64,000 bases of DNA from Pusillimonas sp. MFBS29 (GTDB lineage: Bacteria > Pseudomonadota > Gammaproteobacteria > Burkholderiales > Burkholderiaceae_B): NCBI RefSeq assembly GCF_020687695.1, contig NZ_JAJEWL010000010.1, forward strand, positions 48,408 to 112,407. The letters are read 5' to 3'. This document shows, one piece after another, positions 36,718 to 45,406 of the stretch. Every line of letters starts with the position of its first letter. Within the stretch, counting starts at the first letter, position 1. A model generated the notes under the pieces. It was not told where the DNA came from and did not search any database. It was given only the letters and a program-made list of their open reading frames with translations. Made by a program: the position numbers and the translations under genes.

Positions 36718-38915
36718 GGGGAGTCTTCTCCTATGACGTCGCCAAAGGAGCGCAGGCCATCACCTTCCAGTGCATTGTCTTCCCAGCTATTACGCATGAT
36801 TTCGTACAAGTCGCCGGGCGAGGTTACCATCTGGCCAACGTCGCGATTCCAGGGCGACAAATCGAAGGATACTCGTGAAGCCGTATCGCGCGTAGTCATG
36901 GTAGACAGCGGAATACGCATGAACACGCCCTTGTCGTAATAGGGGCTGCTGGGCGAACCGGGCGAAGTAATATCGTTGCCGTTGGTGCGGGTGTACCACA
37001 AACCCAGTTCAACGCCGGAACGGAATTTGCGGGCAAGCTCGAAACGTACGCCTTCATCCTTGGCCAAAAAGCGCCCTGCCCGCACGGTGGCGGTTACGCC
37101 TTCAAAATAGGGTACGCGGTAATGCATGGAAGCAATCGCAGTTACCGTGCTGTAGTCCAGAAAACCGGTGCCCTTGTAGTCGCGCTGGCGCAGTACATCT
37201 ACCGCCATATCCCAGGCAAAGCGCCCACCCGGGCTAAGGTAAAGAATCTGCGCACCGGCACCGCCGTACATTTCCTCGTACAGGCCGGCAGAAGCCCGCA
37301 CATAGGTGCGCGTGGCCGGCTGCCAGTAGCGGCTTACCGTCAGGTCGTTCAGCTTGACGCGCGCCGCCTTGCGATATTCAGCCAAATCGGACCGCACATG
37401 CGGCAACAGCGAATTGGATGGATTGGATACATCACTGATGTTTTCCTTGATGCTGCCCATAACACTGCCCTTGAGCCACCAGCCGCCGCTCAGGTTCAGT
37501 TCCGCGCCCAGGCGCAGCCCTATATCGTATTTAAAGGCGCCGCTGGGGTCGTTCAAATAGGTACTTAGGTAGGGGTTAAGCGAAATGCTGGATTGCCCCA
37601 TGGTGCTGCCCGACAAGGCCAGCACGTTGCGCCCGAAGAAGCCGCCACCCGCATTTTGCCGCGCAAGGTCTTCCAGGGTTTCATCAATATCGTTGGCACG
37701 GGCGGCGGCGCTGCGCCCTTCCGGGTCGGCATAGCGTATGGTCACCGCATGGGCCAGTTGTGCGCGCGATGCCGTACCGGCAAAGTAACGCTGCAACACC
37801 GACACATCATAGAATTCCCAAGTCATGCCCGCCATGCCCTGGGTCTTCCAGGTAAGTTCCATTCTTTCTGTTTCAACTGGCGCATATTGCAGCGCCAGCA
37901 GCGCGGCACGGCCTATGCCGCGCGAAGCGTAGCGATAGCGTGCGCTGGAAAACGACAAGGCCATGGTGCCATCGCGCCATGCCATCTGCACATTGCGCAG
38001 GCCTTCAGCATGCAGGGCTTGCAGCAAGCCCAGGCGCCAGTGTTCGCGCTCGTGCCATTGGGCGGCCGTAGGGCGCGGCGCAGTACTGGCCCAGGCACCA
38101 CCGGGCAGCGGGCCGGTTTCGTCTATCTTGGGAATGAACTCGCGCTGCTGCAGCGGCAGGCTAAGCGAAACGTTATACACATTTTGCCCGTGCATGCGGC
38201 CCACCTGGAAGGCCAGCGGGCCATAGCGGTATTCCAACGCCCCGCCCCAGGCACCCGTGCTGCGCGCGGATTCGCCCGTTTCGGCATAATGGCCGCCGTA
38301 GTTGTAATCGGTGCGGTCGTATTCGGCCACGAACGACCACGACGGCAAGGCCTTGAGCCCCAAGCGCGCGCCACCGAACAGGCCATCGATGCGCTTGCGG
38401 CCATAACCCACGGTGCCGTCCACATAGCCCCAGTTGAAATCAAAGCGCTTGTTGGCGGCAATGAATTCGCTGCTGAACAAACGGGTGCCGGTGAAGTCGT
38501 CGGCACCTATGGAAATTTCGGGCAGCCAAGTGGTGCCAAAGGCATTTTCGGGCAGCAGACGCAGCTTGAAGGAAGCGGCCTTGTCTTTATTATCGCCATA
38601 GCCTTCCCAGCCCGGCCTATCGTCAAGGTTGTAGCCGTGTATGCGTGTGTAGCGCCCCGCCACCTGCAAAAAAGGCAAGACCTGAGCCGCCACATAAGGC
38701 GCACTATAAGGCCGGGCATAGCTGAAGCCTGCGGTAAGCGTGCCATCGGCCTCCATACGGGCGTTGGGCATATGCATAAGCCCTGTCAGCCCCATGCTGC
38801 TGGGCTGCGCCCATGCCGGCAGCATGACCGCCCCGGCAACCATTCCCACTAAAGCCTTGAACACGCAGCCGCAACACATGCGCGGCGCAGCTGCGCCGCG
38901 CACTTTTGAACCCAT
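36714..38915 (-). CDS. yjbH: YjbH/GfcD-type outer-membrane exopolysaccharide protein
   Basis: A 733-residue exported protein with a signal peptide ending near AWA-Q (residue 36) and the family start GLTGLMHMPNARMEADGTL. The remainder is rich in alternating aromatic/polar strands typical of a double beta-barrel (YjbH domain). YjbH/GfcD proteins are needed for exopolysaccharide or group 4 capsule secretion in enterobacteria and are proposed to sit in the outer membrane. The stop overlaps the MORN gene start by 4 bp. It is followed upstream, 60 bp away, by a small Ala-rich secreted protein of the YjbE/GfcA kind. The last strands end in a VMTSPG...DDN tail. Confidence 0.88.
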   Translation of the reverse strand: MGSKVRGAAAPRMCCGCVFKALVGMVAGAVMLPAWAQPSSMGLTGLMHMPNARMEADGTLTAGFSYARPYSAPYVAAQVLPFLQVAGRYTRIHGYNLDDRPGWEGYGDNKDKAASFKLRLLPENAFGTTWLPEISIGADDFTGTRLFSSEFIAANKRFDFNWGYVDGTVGYGRKRIDGLFGGARLGLKALPSWSFVAEYDRTDYNYGGHYAETGESARSTGAWGGALEYRYGPLAFQVGRMHGQNVYNVSLSLPLQQREFIPKIDETGPLPGGAWASTAPRPTAAQWHEREHWRLGLLQALHAEGLRNVQMAWRDGTMALSFSSARYRYASRGIGRAALLALQYAPVETERMELTWKTQGMAGMTWEFYDVSVLQRYFAGTASRAQLAHAVTIRYADPEGRSAAARANDIDETLEDLARQNAGGGFFGRNVLALSGSTMGQSSISLNPYLSTYLNDPSGAFKYDIGLRLGAELNLSGGWWLKGSVMGSIKENISDVSNPSNSLLPHVRSDLAEYRKAARVKLNDLTVSRYWQPATRTYVRASAGLYEEMYGGAGAQILYLSPGGRFAWDMAVDVLRQRDYKGTGFLDYSTVTAIASMHYRVPYFEGVTATVRAGRFLAKDEGVRFELARKFRSGVELGLWYTRTNGNDITSPGSPSSPYYDKGVFMRIPLSTMTTRDTASRVSFDLSPWNRDVGQMVTSPGDLYEIMRNSWEDNALEGDGLRSFGDVIGEDSP

Positions 38916-38975
38916 TTATAACGCCTTATGAAGCATCCGGCCCTGACCCGGGCCGGATGCGTTTAGCCAAGATGA

Positions 38976-39209
38976 TCAGTGATGGCTGTGGGAAGAAGTA
39001 CCGCCACTATCAGTAGATTGCGCTACGGCGGCAACCGCGGCAGCCGCTGCAATAACGCCAGCCGCAACCGCTGCAGCCGGAACTGTTGTACCGGCTACGC
39101 TAACGCCGCCAGCAGCCGAACCCGCAGGAGCATTGCCCTGCGCTACGGCAGCAACCGAAAACAGCGCCAATGCTGCGGCGCCTAGCGATTTAGCAATAAA
39201 AGTTGTCAT
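38976..39209 (-). CDS. Small Ala-rich exported protein (YjbE/GfcA-like)
   Basis: A 77-residue protein with a strong GGAGG four bases before the ATG at 39209; a longer frame to 39260 lacks such a site. The signal peptide ends at VAA-VAQG (about residue 23). The mature part is dominated by Ala, Gly and Val (a 30-residue nearly pure Ala/Val segment) and ends in a Ser/His tail (SSHSHH). YjbE and GfcA, first genes of the yjb and gfc operons, are likewise tiny, low-complexity exported proteins, so the assignment rests on size, composition and its place before yjbH, not on alignment. It is probably expressed from its own promoter in the 158-bp gap upstream. Confidence 0.6.
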   Translation of the reverse strand: MTTFIAKSLGAAALALFSVAAVAQGNAPAGSAAGGVSVAGTTVPAAAVAAGVIAAAAAVAAVAQSTDSGGTSSHSHH

Positions 39210-39367
39210 AAAACCTCCAACTATTGATAAAAATAACTGCCCAAAGTATTTAACACCCACCCGTTACTTTACCAATTAGATCACGCGTTGATGTCATAAC
39301 AATGTCAACAAACATTAGCAATTGTTAATTATGCAATAATAAAGCTAGCCCAGCCGTGGATATCCGC

Positions 39368-40030
39368 TCAATTCTTGACAAACGGCTTGGCGGGGTTCCC
39401 TACCACTACGGCGCCCGCAGGGACATCTTTAGTAACGACAGCCCCCATACCCACTACCGCCCCTTCACCAATTACCAAGGGCTTGCCAGGCACACCTTGT
39501 TTCAATACTGCACCTGTACCTATATATGCATGATCATGAATATGAACATTCCCATTGCATTTGACACCCGGCGCAAATGTTACATAATCACCAATTACGC
39601 AGTCATGGGCTACATAACTATAAATATTCGCATGAAAGTACTTTCCAATTACAACATTAGATGTAATGCAAACGAATGGGCACAATATGGCGCCGCGTTC
39701 AATCTGCACATTGTCTAGCACCATTACATTGTCTGCCTGCACTTGAACAGGATGAATGTTGCCCTCTTCGCAGCGCAGAGCCAGCTTTGCTCTAACATTC
39801 GCATCTGCAATCGCAATGGCAATGTGCTTTTGCTTGGCGGAAATATTCACAAAGTCGTCATAAGACATAACTGGGTACGAGTTAGCCTCGTTTTGTTGGC
39901 CGCCATCATCAACAAAAACAAATTTATTAGACTTATCAGCAAACAAACCAGCCACTTGCGTGCGCAGCACCGGCATTACTTCACGGCCAAACCCGCTAGC
40001 TCCATATACACCAATCAAATTGTCTAACAT
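39368..40030 (-). CDS. Sugar O/N-acyltransferase of the NeuD/PglD family
   Basis: A 220-residue protein with an N-terminal PglD nucleotide-sugar-binding domain (LIGVYGASGFGREV at residues 5-18) and a left-handed beta-helix of hexapeptide repeats from about residue 95 to 200 (IERGAILCPFVCI, VVIGKYFHANIYS, VIGDYVTFAPGV). The catalytic His is likely that of YSYVAHDCVIGD. It would acetylate the C4 amine of the UDP-4-amino sugar. The next gene downstream in the transcript is not sugar-related, while upstream 8 bp away is the PglC-like transferase that would use the product. A GAGGTGAGAG precedes the ATG. Confidence 0.88.
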   Translation of the reverse strand: MLDNLIGVYGASGFGREVMPVLRTQVAGLFADKSNKFVFVDDGGQQNEANSYPVMSYDDFVNISAKQKHIAIAIADANVRAKLALRCEEGNIHPVQVQADNVMVLDNVQIERGAILCPFVCITSNVVIGKYFHANIYSYVAHDCVIGDYVTFAPGVKCNGNVHIHDHAYIGTGAVLKQGVPGKPLVIGEGAVVGMGAVVTKDVPAGAVVVGNPAKPFVKN

Positions 40031-40038
40031 CTCTCACC

Positions 40039-40641
40039 TCATTTATTGTGTTGCGATCCAGTAAAACGAGACATTGTTGCTTCACCATCAGCACTGATGC
40101 CATCGCGCACGATTACTTTTTTAACTGTCAGAAAAAGTATCTTCAAATCCAGTGCCAACGATCGATTATCCACATACCAGACGTCAAGCTCGAATTTCTG
40201 TTCCCACGACAAAGTATTACGCCCATTGACTTGCGCCCAGCCCGTTACACCAGGTCTTACCTCGTGGCGACGATATTGTTCAGGCGAATATAAAGACAGG
40301 TATTCCATAAGCAAAGGACGCGGGCCAACAAGACTCATGTCGCCCTTGAGCACGTTCCAAAGTTCGGGCAACTCATCCAGACTGGAAGAGCGCAAGAACT
40401 TCCCAAAAGATGTAAGTCGCTCAGAATCGGGCAATGGGTTTCCCTCGGAATCAACAGCATCCTTCATGGTGCGAAACTTCACCATTTGAAAGGGTTTGCC
40501 GCCAAGGCCAGGACGGACCTGACGAAACAAAACAGGAAAACCTAAATTACGATAAATCAACCAGCCTAACACCATTAAAATAGGTAATAAACACAGCAGC
40601 GCAAGCGTCGAAACTAAAATATCTATCGAGCGTTTAAACAT
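40039..40641 (-). CDS. Initiating phosphoglycosyltransferase (PglC family)
   Basis: A 200-residue monotopic phosphoglycosyltransferase, the same length as Campylobacter PglC. It has a single N-terminal re-entrant helix (about residues 4-25), the basic VKFRTMKD motif near 55, the catalytic SSLDELPELWNVLKGDMS (Asp-Glu dyad) near 95 and the VRPGVTGWAQVNGRN segment near 135. It transfers a sugar phosphate from a UDP-sugar to undecaprenyl phosphate and starts the repeat unit. Short PglC-type enzymes prefer UDP-di-N-acetylbacillosamine, in line with the PglD, PglE and PglF homologues of the locus; other HexNAc derivatives are possible. Confidence 0.9.
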   Translation of the reverse strand: MFKRSIDILVSTLALLCLLPILMVLGWLIYRNLGFPVLFRQVRPGLGGKPFQMVKFRTMKDAVDSEGNPLPDSERLTSFGKFLRSSSLDELPELWNVLKGDMSLVGPRPLLMEYLSLYSPEQYRRHEVRPGVTGWAQVNGRNTLSWEQKFELDVWYVDNRSLALDLKILFLTVKKVIVRDGISADGEATMSRFTGSQHNK

Positions 40642-40716
40642 AAAATAATATATCTAACAATCAAAATCAGAGTTACACACTTATCAACATCTAAAATATA
40701 AAATAAACTAACACTC

Positions 40717-41928
40717 TTAACCCGAACAAACTTGAATAAATATTTTTTCAAGCCTCTTCGCCAAATCTTCTCTAGAAAATCTGTCCTTCGCTATTCTCCT
40801 CGCATTCTCCCCTGATTGATGCACCAAGTCCTTATTCTTTAGAAATCTCGAAAGCACCAATGCTGCCTCAGTCACATCCCGCGGTAACACCACCCCCAAA
40901 GACTCGACTTCGATAAGTTCTTTTTGCCATCCACCATGATTAATTATGATTGGTTTGCCAGCAGCCAAGCCATCAAAAAACTTATTAGCAGAGTTCGCTT
41001 CTAATGCTTCCACATCTATCACAAGTGAAATTATCGCCACACTATCTCGAAAAGCATTAACAAGCTCCACTTTAGGCATAGGAGGAAAGTGAAAAAAATT
41101 GCACCCAAGTGTCCCATTCTGTACAGCCAATTTTTTTACTTTATCTAGCTCGGCACCTTCTCCAATTACCACAAAAGAAATATCACTATTTAATGGACGA
41201 ACAGCCTCCGCTAGTTGAACTAGATAAGAAACTCCATTCACCCTTCCTAGGGTTCCAGGATATAAAACCATAGGCCTTCGCAATAATTCCGGCTTCAACA
41301 TTTTAAATAATCCTGGCCGTATGTGATTTGGATCAAATAAATCCAAATCAGCGCTATTAGGAATAACCGAAACCTTATTACGCTCTATCCCACGCTTAAC
41401 TATTCCGTTAGCCATATCCTCAGATAAAGCTACTATATGCGCCGAGTTCTTATACGCAAATAGCTCAAGAGCTCGAGAAGCGTAGATTAATAATGGATTC
41501 TTAATTACTTCCAACGCAATCGGTACCTCTGGCCACAAGTCTCTAACCTCAAAAACCATAGGACATTTACTTTTCTTGGCAGCATATACTCCTGGCAATG
41601 CAATAGTTAGCGGTGTGCTAGTTGCAAAGACAAGATCCCCTCGCAGCAGTGCAGATTTCTTTGCTGCAGCATAAGCAAACCTAAAAAAAGATCTGATACG
41701 AGCATAGAATCCCATGGTATTATTATAGGAATTATTAAACCAGTGCACATTAATTCCATCGATTAGCTCCGTATGCCAATCCAGAGCCTCAGCACGAAGT
41801 TCTGCTCTGGACGTTACGATATGCACCTCATGCCCCCACGAAACTAATCGCCGTGCCATTTCATATGAGCGAGTTCCTCCCGCCATATCAGGTGTTTTAA
41901 AATATTGATGCAGGTAAACTATTTTCAT
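40717..41928 (-). CDS. Glycosyltransferase family 4 (WbuB-like)
   Basis: A 403-residue GT-B glycosyltransferase. The N-terminal acceptor domain starts KIVYLHQYFKTPDMAGGTRSYE, the pattern seen in WbuB and colanic/O-antigen GT4 enzymes. The donor domain has VLYPGTLGRVNGVSYLVQLAEA near 225 and the FFDGLAAGKPIIINHGGWQKELI motif near 330 with the conserved E-x7-E type region. It probably adds the second sugar to the lipid-linked QuiNAc4NAc, because GT4 enzymes of this branch often act next to PglC. Donor and linkage cannot be predicted. Confidence 0.88.
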   Translation of the reverse strand: MKIVYLHQYFKTPDMAGGTRSYEMARRLVSWGHEVHIVTSRAELRAEALDWHTELIDGINVHWFNNSYNNTMGFYARIRSFFRFAYAAAKKSALLRGDLVFATSTPLTIALPGVYAAKKSKCPMVFEVRDLWPEVPIALEVIKNPLLIYASRALELFAYKNSAHIVALSEDMANGIVKRGIERNKVSVIPNSADLDLFDPNHIRPGLFKMLKPELLRRPMVLYPGTLGRVNGVSYLVQLAEAVRPLNSDISFVVIGEGAELDKVKKLAVQNGTLGCNFFHFPPMPKVELVNAFRDSVAIISLVIDVEALEANSANKFFDGLAAGKPIIINHGGWQKELIEVESLGVVLPRDVTEAALVLSRFLKNKDLVHQSGENARRIAKDRFSREDLAKRLEKIFIQVCSG

Positions 41929-41951
41929 ATATCACTTTAGGTATATAAATA

Positions 41952-42206
41952 TTAGTTAGTCACTATTAACAAAATCGGACATTTATGGCCAGGCAGCACT
42001 CTTGTGTGAGATACTTCAATACGAGAATAGCTAAGATCCGCGATGACAGTTGCAACGCAGTAATTAAAAATTGACACCTGTTCCAATGCTTCAGCTTCGT
42101 ACAGGGTATACCTGTCGTATGGATTTCCAGAAATTACCATAAAGCCATCATTTAACTGCTCTAAAGATAAGTATTTTAAATTCAAATGTAAGTGCCAAAT
42201 CGGCAT
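41952..42206 (-). pseudogene. Probable 3' remnant of a larger gene
   Basis: An 84-codon open frame 23 bp upstream of the GT4 gene. It has no good ribosome-binding site and a composition (WHLHLNLKYL at the start, then short beta-like strands) suggestive of the C-terminal part of a larger protein. A weak resemblance to the last domain of heparinase II/III-like proteins, which occur in such loci, is noted, but I cannot confirm it by reading alone. It adjoins a stretch without intact genes and is best taken as part of a decayed gene. Confidence 0.3.
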
Positions 42207-43027
42207 TTCCCCTAATCAAATTCTGGATTTCTCCGTTACTCAAGAATATGATTTATGCGCCATTACGTCATCCAGATTAAAGGGTGCAACTCCTGCGGCT
42301 TGACTATTCCGTAAATAAATAGCGCGCTAGACAGCATCCATCCAAAAGCGGAGTGCAAATACTCTTTTCTGCATACACTGACCAAGTAGATATAGGCATC
42401 GTGACCAACTCGAAGCGAAAGCCTTCGCACGGAACAATTGACGCTCTCACTAAACCTCAACCCACATTGGCCCGTCACGTTAGGCAGACGCTGCTGATCA
42501 CGTTCAATCGGTTCGGAATCATCCCGATACGCGACGAGTCCGAACATAACAATTGCAGTCGTTAAACTGCTCTTGCATATGGTGCAACTATGTTCGCCAG
42601 CGGCCTTCATTGTAGCTAGAATCTCCTCACGTCGCCCTTCACCCGAGGGCCAGCTAGTATTATCATTCCGAAAACTGAAAGGCGAGACTGGCCATAGACT
42701 ACATCCATTAAGGTTCCCTAATGGTCGAACTGGGTAGTGGCCTCAAAGAATACTTCATTTTGATCTACGCATTCAACATAGAATGGGAAAATTCTGTCAG
42801 TAGAAAAAATCTAGCCTAGGAATTATCGACAATTGGGAAAATCAGGTCAAAAACCAACCAATACTACTTTGAATCATAAAACCCCATAACATAAAAACGC
42901 CTAAAAGCCTGCCTAAGTATAGATCCGAAAAGCTAATATAAGCCAATCATCATTACTCTCAGACTTACACCTTCACCGTCACGACGAACAGATACTCAAA
43001 AATCAACGAACCCCAAGTCTTACTAAG
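42207..43027. other. Decayed 0.8-kb stretch without an intact gene
   Basis: No frame here gives a convincing protein. The best is a 115-codon frame on the minus strand (42610-42263) without recognisable family, and part of it is GC-richer than its surroundings. The pattern of several short interrupted frames fits remains of one or two lost genes, or of an insertion element, between two glycosyltransferase genes. The rightmost 300 bases are AT-rich and look non-coding. Confidence 0.5.
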
Positions 43028-44176
43028 CTAGTCATCCGCTACCGACTCCATACTGTTAGAATAAAGATTGGTATAAACAGCTCCGATTCTCGCCCAAGAA
43101 AAAAGTGATGCTACCGCAAAGCACTGATCGCTAATCCGTTCATAATTATCTATCACCTTTTCTATAGCTTGGCATATCTCATTAGGCCGGTCTGGCCGCA
43201 CAGAAAATCCAACATAACCTTGCTCGAAATATCCATCCACACCTTGATTTTCCGTATAAATAATAGGTAGCCCTCGCGCTATCGCTTCAATATATGCTAT
43301 ACCGAAAGTTTCCTTTAATGAAACAAGCACAAACAAATTACTAGCATCTAGATACGTCTTAAGAACATGAGGGCTGGCATAGCCTAAAAAAGTAATATTA
43401 TTATTCAGGCCTTTGTTCTCGACCCGACGCTGCAACTGCTGGAGTTGAGGCCCATGCCCGACAATTTTTAAACTAACACTTGCGTTTCTATTTTTAAGCA
43501 TAGCAACAACATCTATCAGCATCGAAACATTCTTGTTCTTATTTAAACTAGCTACAGTAATCAATTCGATACACTTCAAATTTCGATGAGTATGAACACG
43601 ATCAAAAAATATATCAGAAATTCCATTGGGAATTATGATACATTTATCACAAATAATCGTTCGAATATTCAAAGGAAGAATACGTAGAAAATAATTGCAA
43701 TACGCATGTGAAATAAAAATTATTTTCTCTGCTTTTATTAGAATTCTGTGTGCTAATTTTCTGTAATGAAGAGCATACTTATAAAATAAATTTATGTCTG
43801 TAGCTCTAACGCTAAGCACATAGGGAATATTGTATTTAATCGAAAGAAGATAAGCACTTCCTCCATCACTAAAAAGTGTATGAGCATGAATTAAATCTAT
43901 CTTCATTAACTCCCGATGAAATACTTCTTCAATTCTTTTAGCCTGCATCTTTATTTTGATGCCATACAGATATCTATGATGAGACTTCAAGCAAGCATCA
44001 TAATACAACCTCGTTCGATTCGAATCAAATTGATTTACGCCTTCGAATCTCGAATTTTTGACAGGTATATATACAAACTGATCGAAACTCTGTTCTAATT
44101 GTTGAAATAAGCTGCTATATAGCTTATTTCCTATATAATAACTGCAGATATGTAGCAGTATTTTTCTATGTCGCAT
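43028..44176 (-). CDS. Glycosyltransferase family 4
   Basis: A 382-residue GT-B glycosyltransferase. The middle of the protein has IDLIHAHTLFSDGGSAYLLS (acceptor side) and IIIPNGISDIFF, then the GT4 donor motifs ITVASLNKNKNVSMLIDVV, VGHGPQLQQL and ETFGIAYIEAIARGLPIIYT with the EX7E glutamates. Codon use is strongly AT-rich. It probably adds one sugar of the repeat unit; donor unknown. It lies 27 bp after the Wzy gene and is followed by a decayed stretch, so any downstream gene of the original cassette is lost. Confidence 0.87.
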   Translation of the reverse strand: MRHRKILLHICSYYIGNKLYSSLFQQLEQSFDQFVYIPVKNSRFEGVNQFDSNRTRLYYDACLKSHHRYLYGIKIKMQAKRIEEVFHRELMKIDLIHAHTLFSDGGSAYLLSIKYNIPYVLSVRATDINLFYKYALHYRKLAHRILIKAEKIIFISHAYCNYFLRILPLNIRTIICDKCIIIPNGISDIFFDRVHTHRNLKCIELITVASLNKNKNVSMLIDVVAMLKNRNASVSLKIVGHGPQLQQLQRRVENKGLNNNITFLGYASPHVLKTYLDASNLFVLVSLKETFGIAYIEAIARGLPIIYTENQGVDGYFEQGYVGFSVRPDRPNEICQAIEKVIDNYERISDQCFAVASLFSWARIGAVYTNLYSNSMESVADD

Positions 44177-44203
44177 ATCTTTCCAAATCGAAGTTTCCCA
44201 ACA

Positions 44204-45358
44204 TTATTCTTTTTTCAGTTTATCAAAAACACAAAAATAAAGTGCCAAGAATATAACGGGAAAGAGTACAATCCCCGCTACGCTATCTGTGCCGAATCTA
44301 ATTAACATCGCGACTAAAGCCAATACTGCTGCGTAATGCTTTCTAGAAAATAACTTTATTCCAAGCAAAGCCAGCAACATATACGGAACAAGAGCCAAAA
44401 CACCAAGCCTCGCGTGCAGCGCAATAAATCCGTTATGAGGATTATTATTAAACGAAGAAATATAAGGAAGCTTAGACAAATCAATTCCAAATAAAAATAC
44501 TTTCAAACTATAATTTTGGAAAAATTCAGCTATCATAGCGCTACGATAAGAGTCTTCTAACCCTTTGGCTCTTAAATAATCAAGATTGGAATAACTATTT
44601 AGATAACTTAACAGCACATCGAAATAAAAAAGAAGAAGAGAAGTCAGGACTAATAGAAAAGCCAGCATCATTCCGGTTCGAAGATTTAACCTCATCGTGA
44701 AATTTCTTAATAACGCTGCCATCAACAATAAAAATGAAGCAATAATTCCAGAGCGCCCCATCAACAAGACGCAGATAAAGAAAATCATGAAAAAGAAAAG
44801 CCGCCAGAATTTTAAGCTGATTTTTATTGGTAGATAAATAACAAATAATGCACCAACAACAACAAATACTTGACTACCCAAGTTTCTGCTTCCCCGCCAA
44901 ATAGTATCGGGATCTCTTCCCAAAAGAAGCATCAACATAATAAAGAAAGCATAAACAAAAATAATATAATACAAGCTTTTTAATATTATATTATCTTTGT
45001 CATACTTTAACGATAAATAACCAAGCAATCCACTAGATATAATTGGTATATATAAACTATACGCAGGAACATTACCACCAAAATAAACACATAACACACC
45101 AAAAAGGAATAAAGACCCAACCAATAGAACTATAGAAATAAGCTCTTGATAGTGGATCCTATACAAATACAAACTTCCTATAGTTGCAAATACGACTACA
45201 GCACTATTCAAATAATAAAGTAGTCCCGCTTCAATAAACAGCATCAAATTAAGCGCAACAAAAATAGGGACAATAAAAATTATTCTTATACCCGAACTAA
45301 ATCTCACTCCTTCAGAGCTATAATTTATCGCGTATATTTCATTTAGCACTTTATCCAT
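44204..45358 (-). CDS. wzy: O-antigen/capsule polymerase (Wzy-type)
   Basis: A 384-residue membrane protein with about ten to eleven hydrophobic helices and one larger periplasmic loop (about residues 225-300) that contains the NNNPHNGFIALHARLG stretch; NxHN... H-x-x-L patterns are typical of Wzy/WaaL enzymes. It would polymerise undecaprenyl-linked repeat units on the periplasmic side. As usual for Wzy, it is recognised by topology, loop pattern and locus position rather than sequence identity. A WaaL-type ligase is the main alternative. Confidence 0.75.
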   Translation of the reverse strand: MDKVLNEIYAINYSSEGVRFSSGIRIIFIVPIFVALNLMLFIEAGLLYYLNSAVVVFATIGSLYLYRIHYQELISIVLLVGSLFLFGVLCVYFGGNVPAYSLYIPIISSGLLGYLSLKYDKDNIILKSLYYIIFVYAFFIMLMLLLGRDPDTIWRGSRNLGSQVFVVVGALFVIYLPIKISLKFWRLFFFMIFFICVLLMGRSGIIASFLLLMAALLRNFTMRLNLRTGMMLAFLLVLTSLLLFYFDVLLSYLNSYSNLDYLRAKGLEDSYRSAMIAEFFQNYSLKVFLFGIDLSKLPYISSFNNNPHNGFIALHARLGVLALVPYMLLALLGIKLFSRKHYAAVLALVAMLIRFGTDSVAGIVLFPVIFLALYFCVFDKLKKE

Positions 45359-45406
45359 AAATTAAATAATCAATCCAGATTATTCCTATATATCCGCAAT
45401 ACAATA

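Noticed and set aside
37593..38852. A 419-codon open frame on the plus strand
   Set aside because: Antisense to yjbH, with His/Gln/Gly/Ala-rich shadow composition.
39447..39460. GGCGGTAG-like (ops) string on the minus strand
   Set aside because: It lies inside the coding sequence of the PglD-like gene (codons of GMGAVV), not in a leader upstream of the locus, so it is a coding coincidence.
42263..42610. 115-codon frame as a possible insertion-element transposase end
   Set aside because: A faint resemblance of a few residues to the end of IS66-type transposases was noted, but the order of motifs does not fit and no inverted repeats or target duplication were seen.
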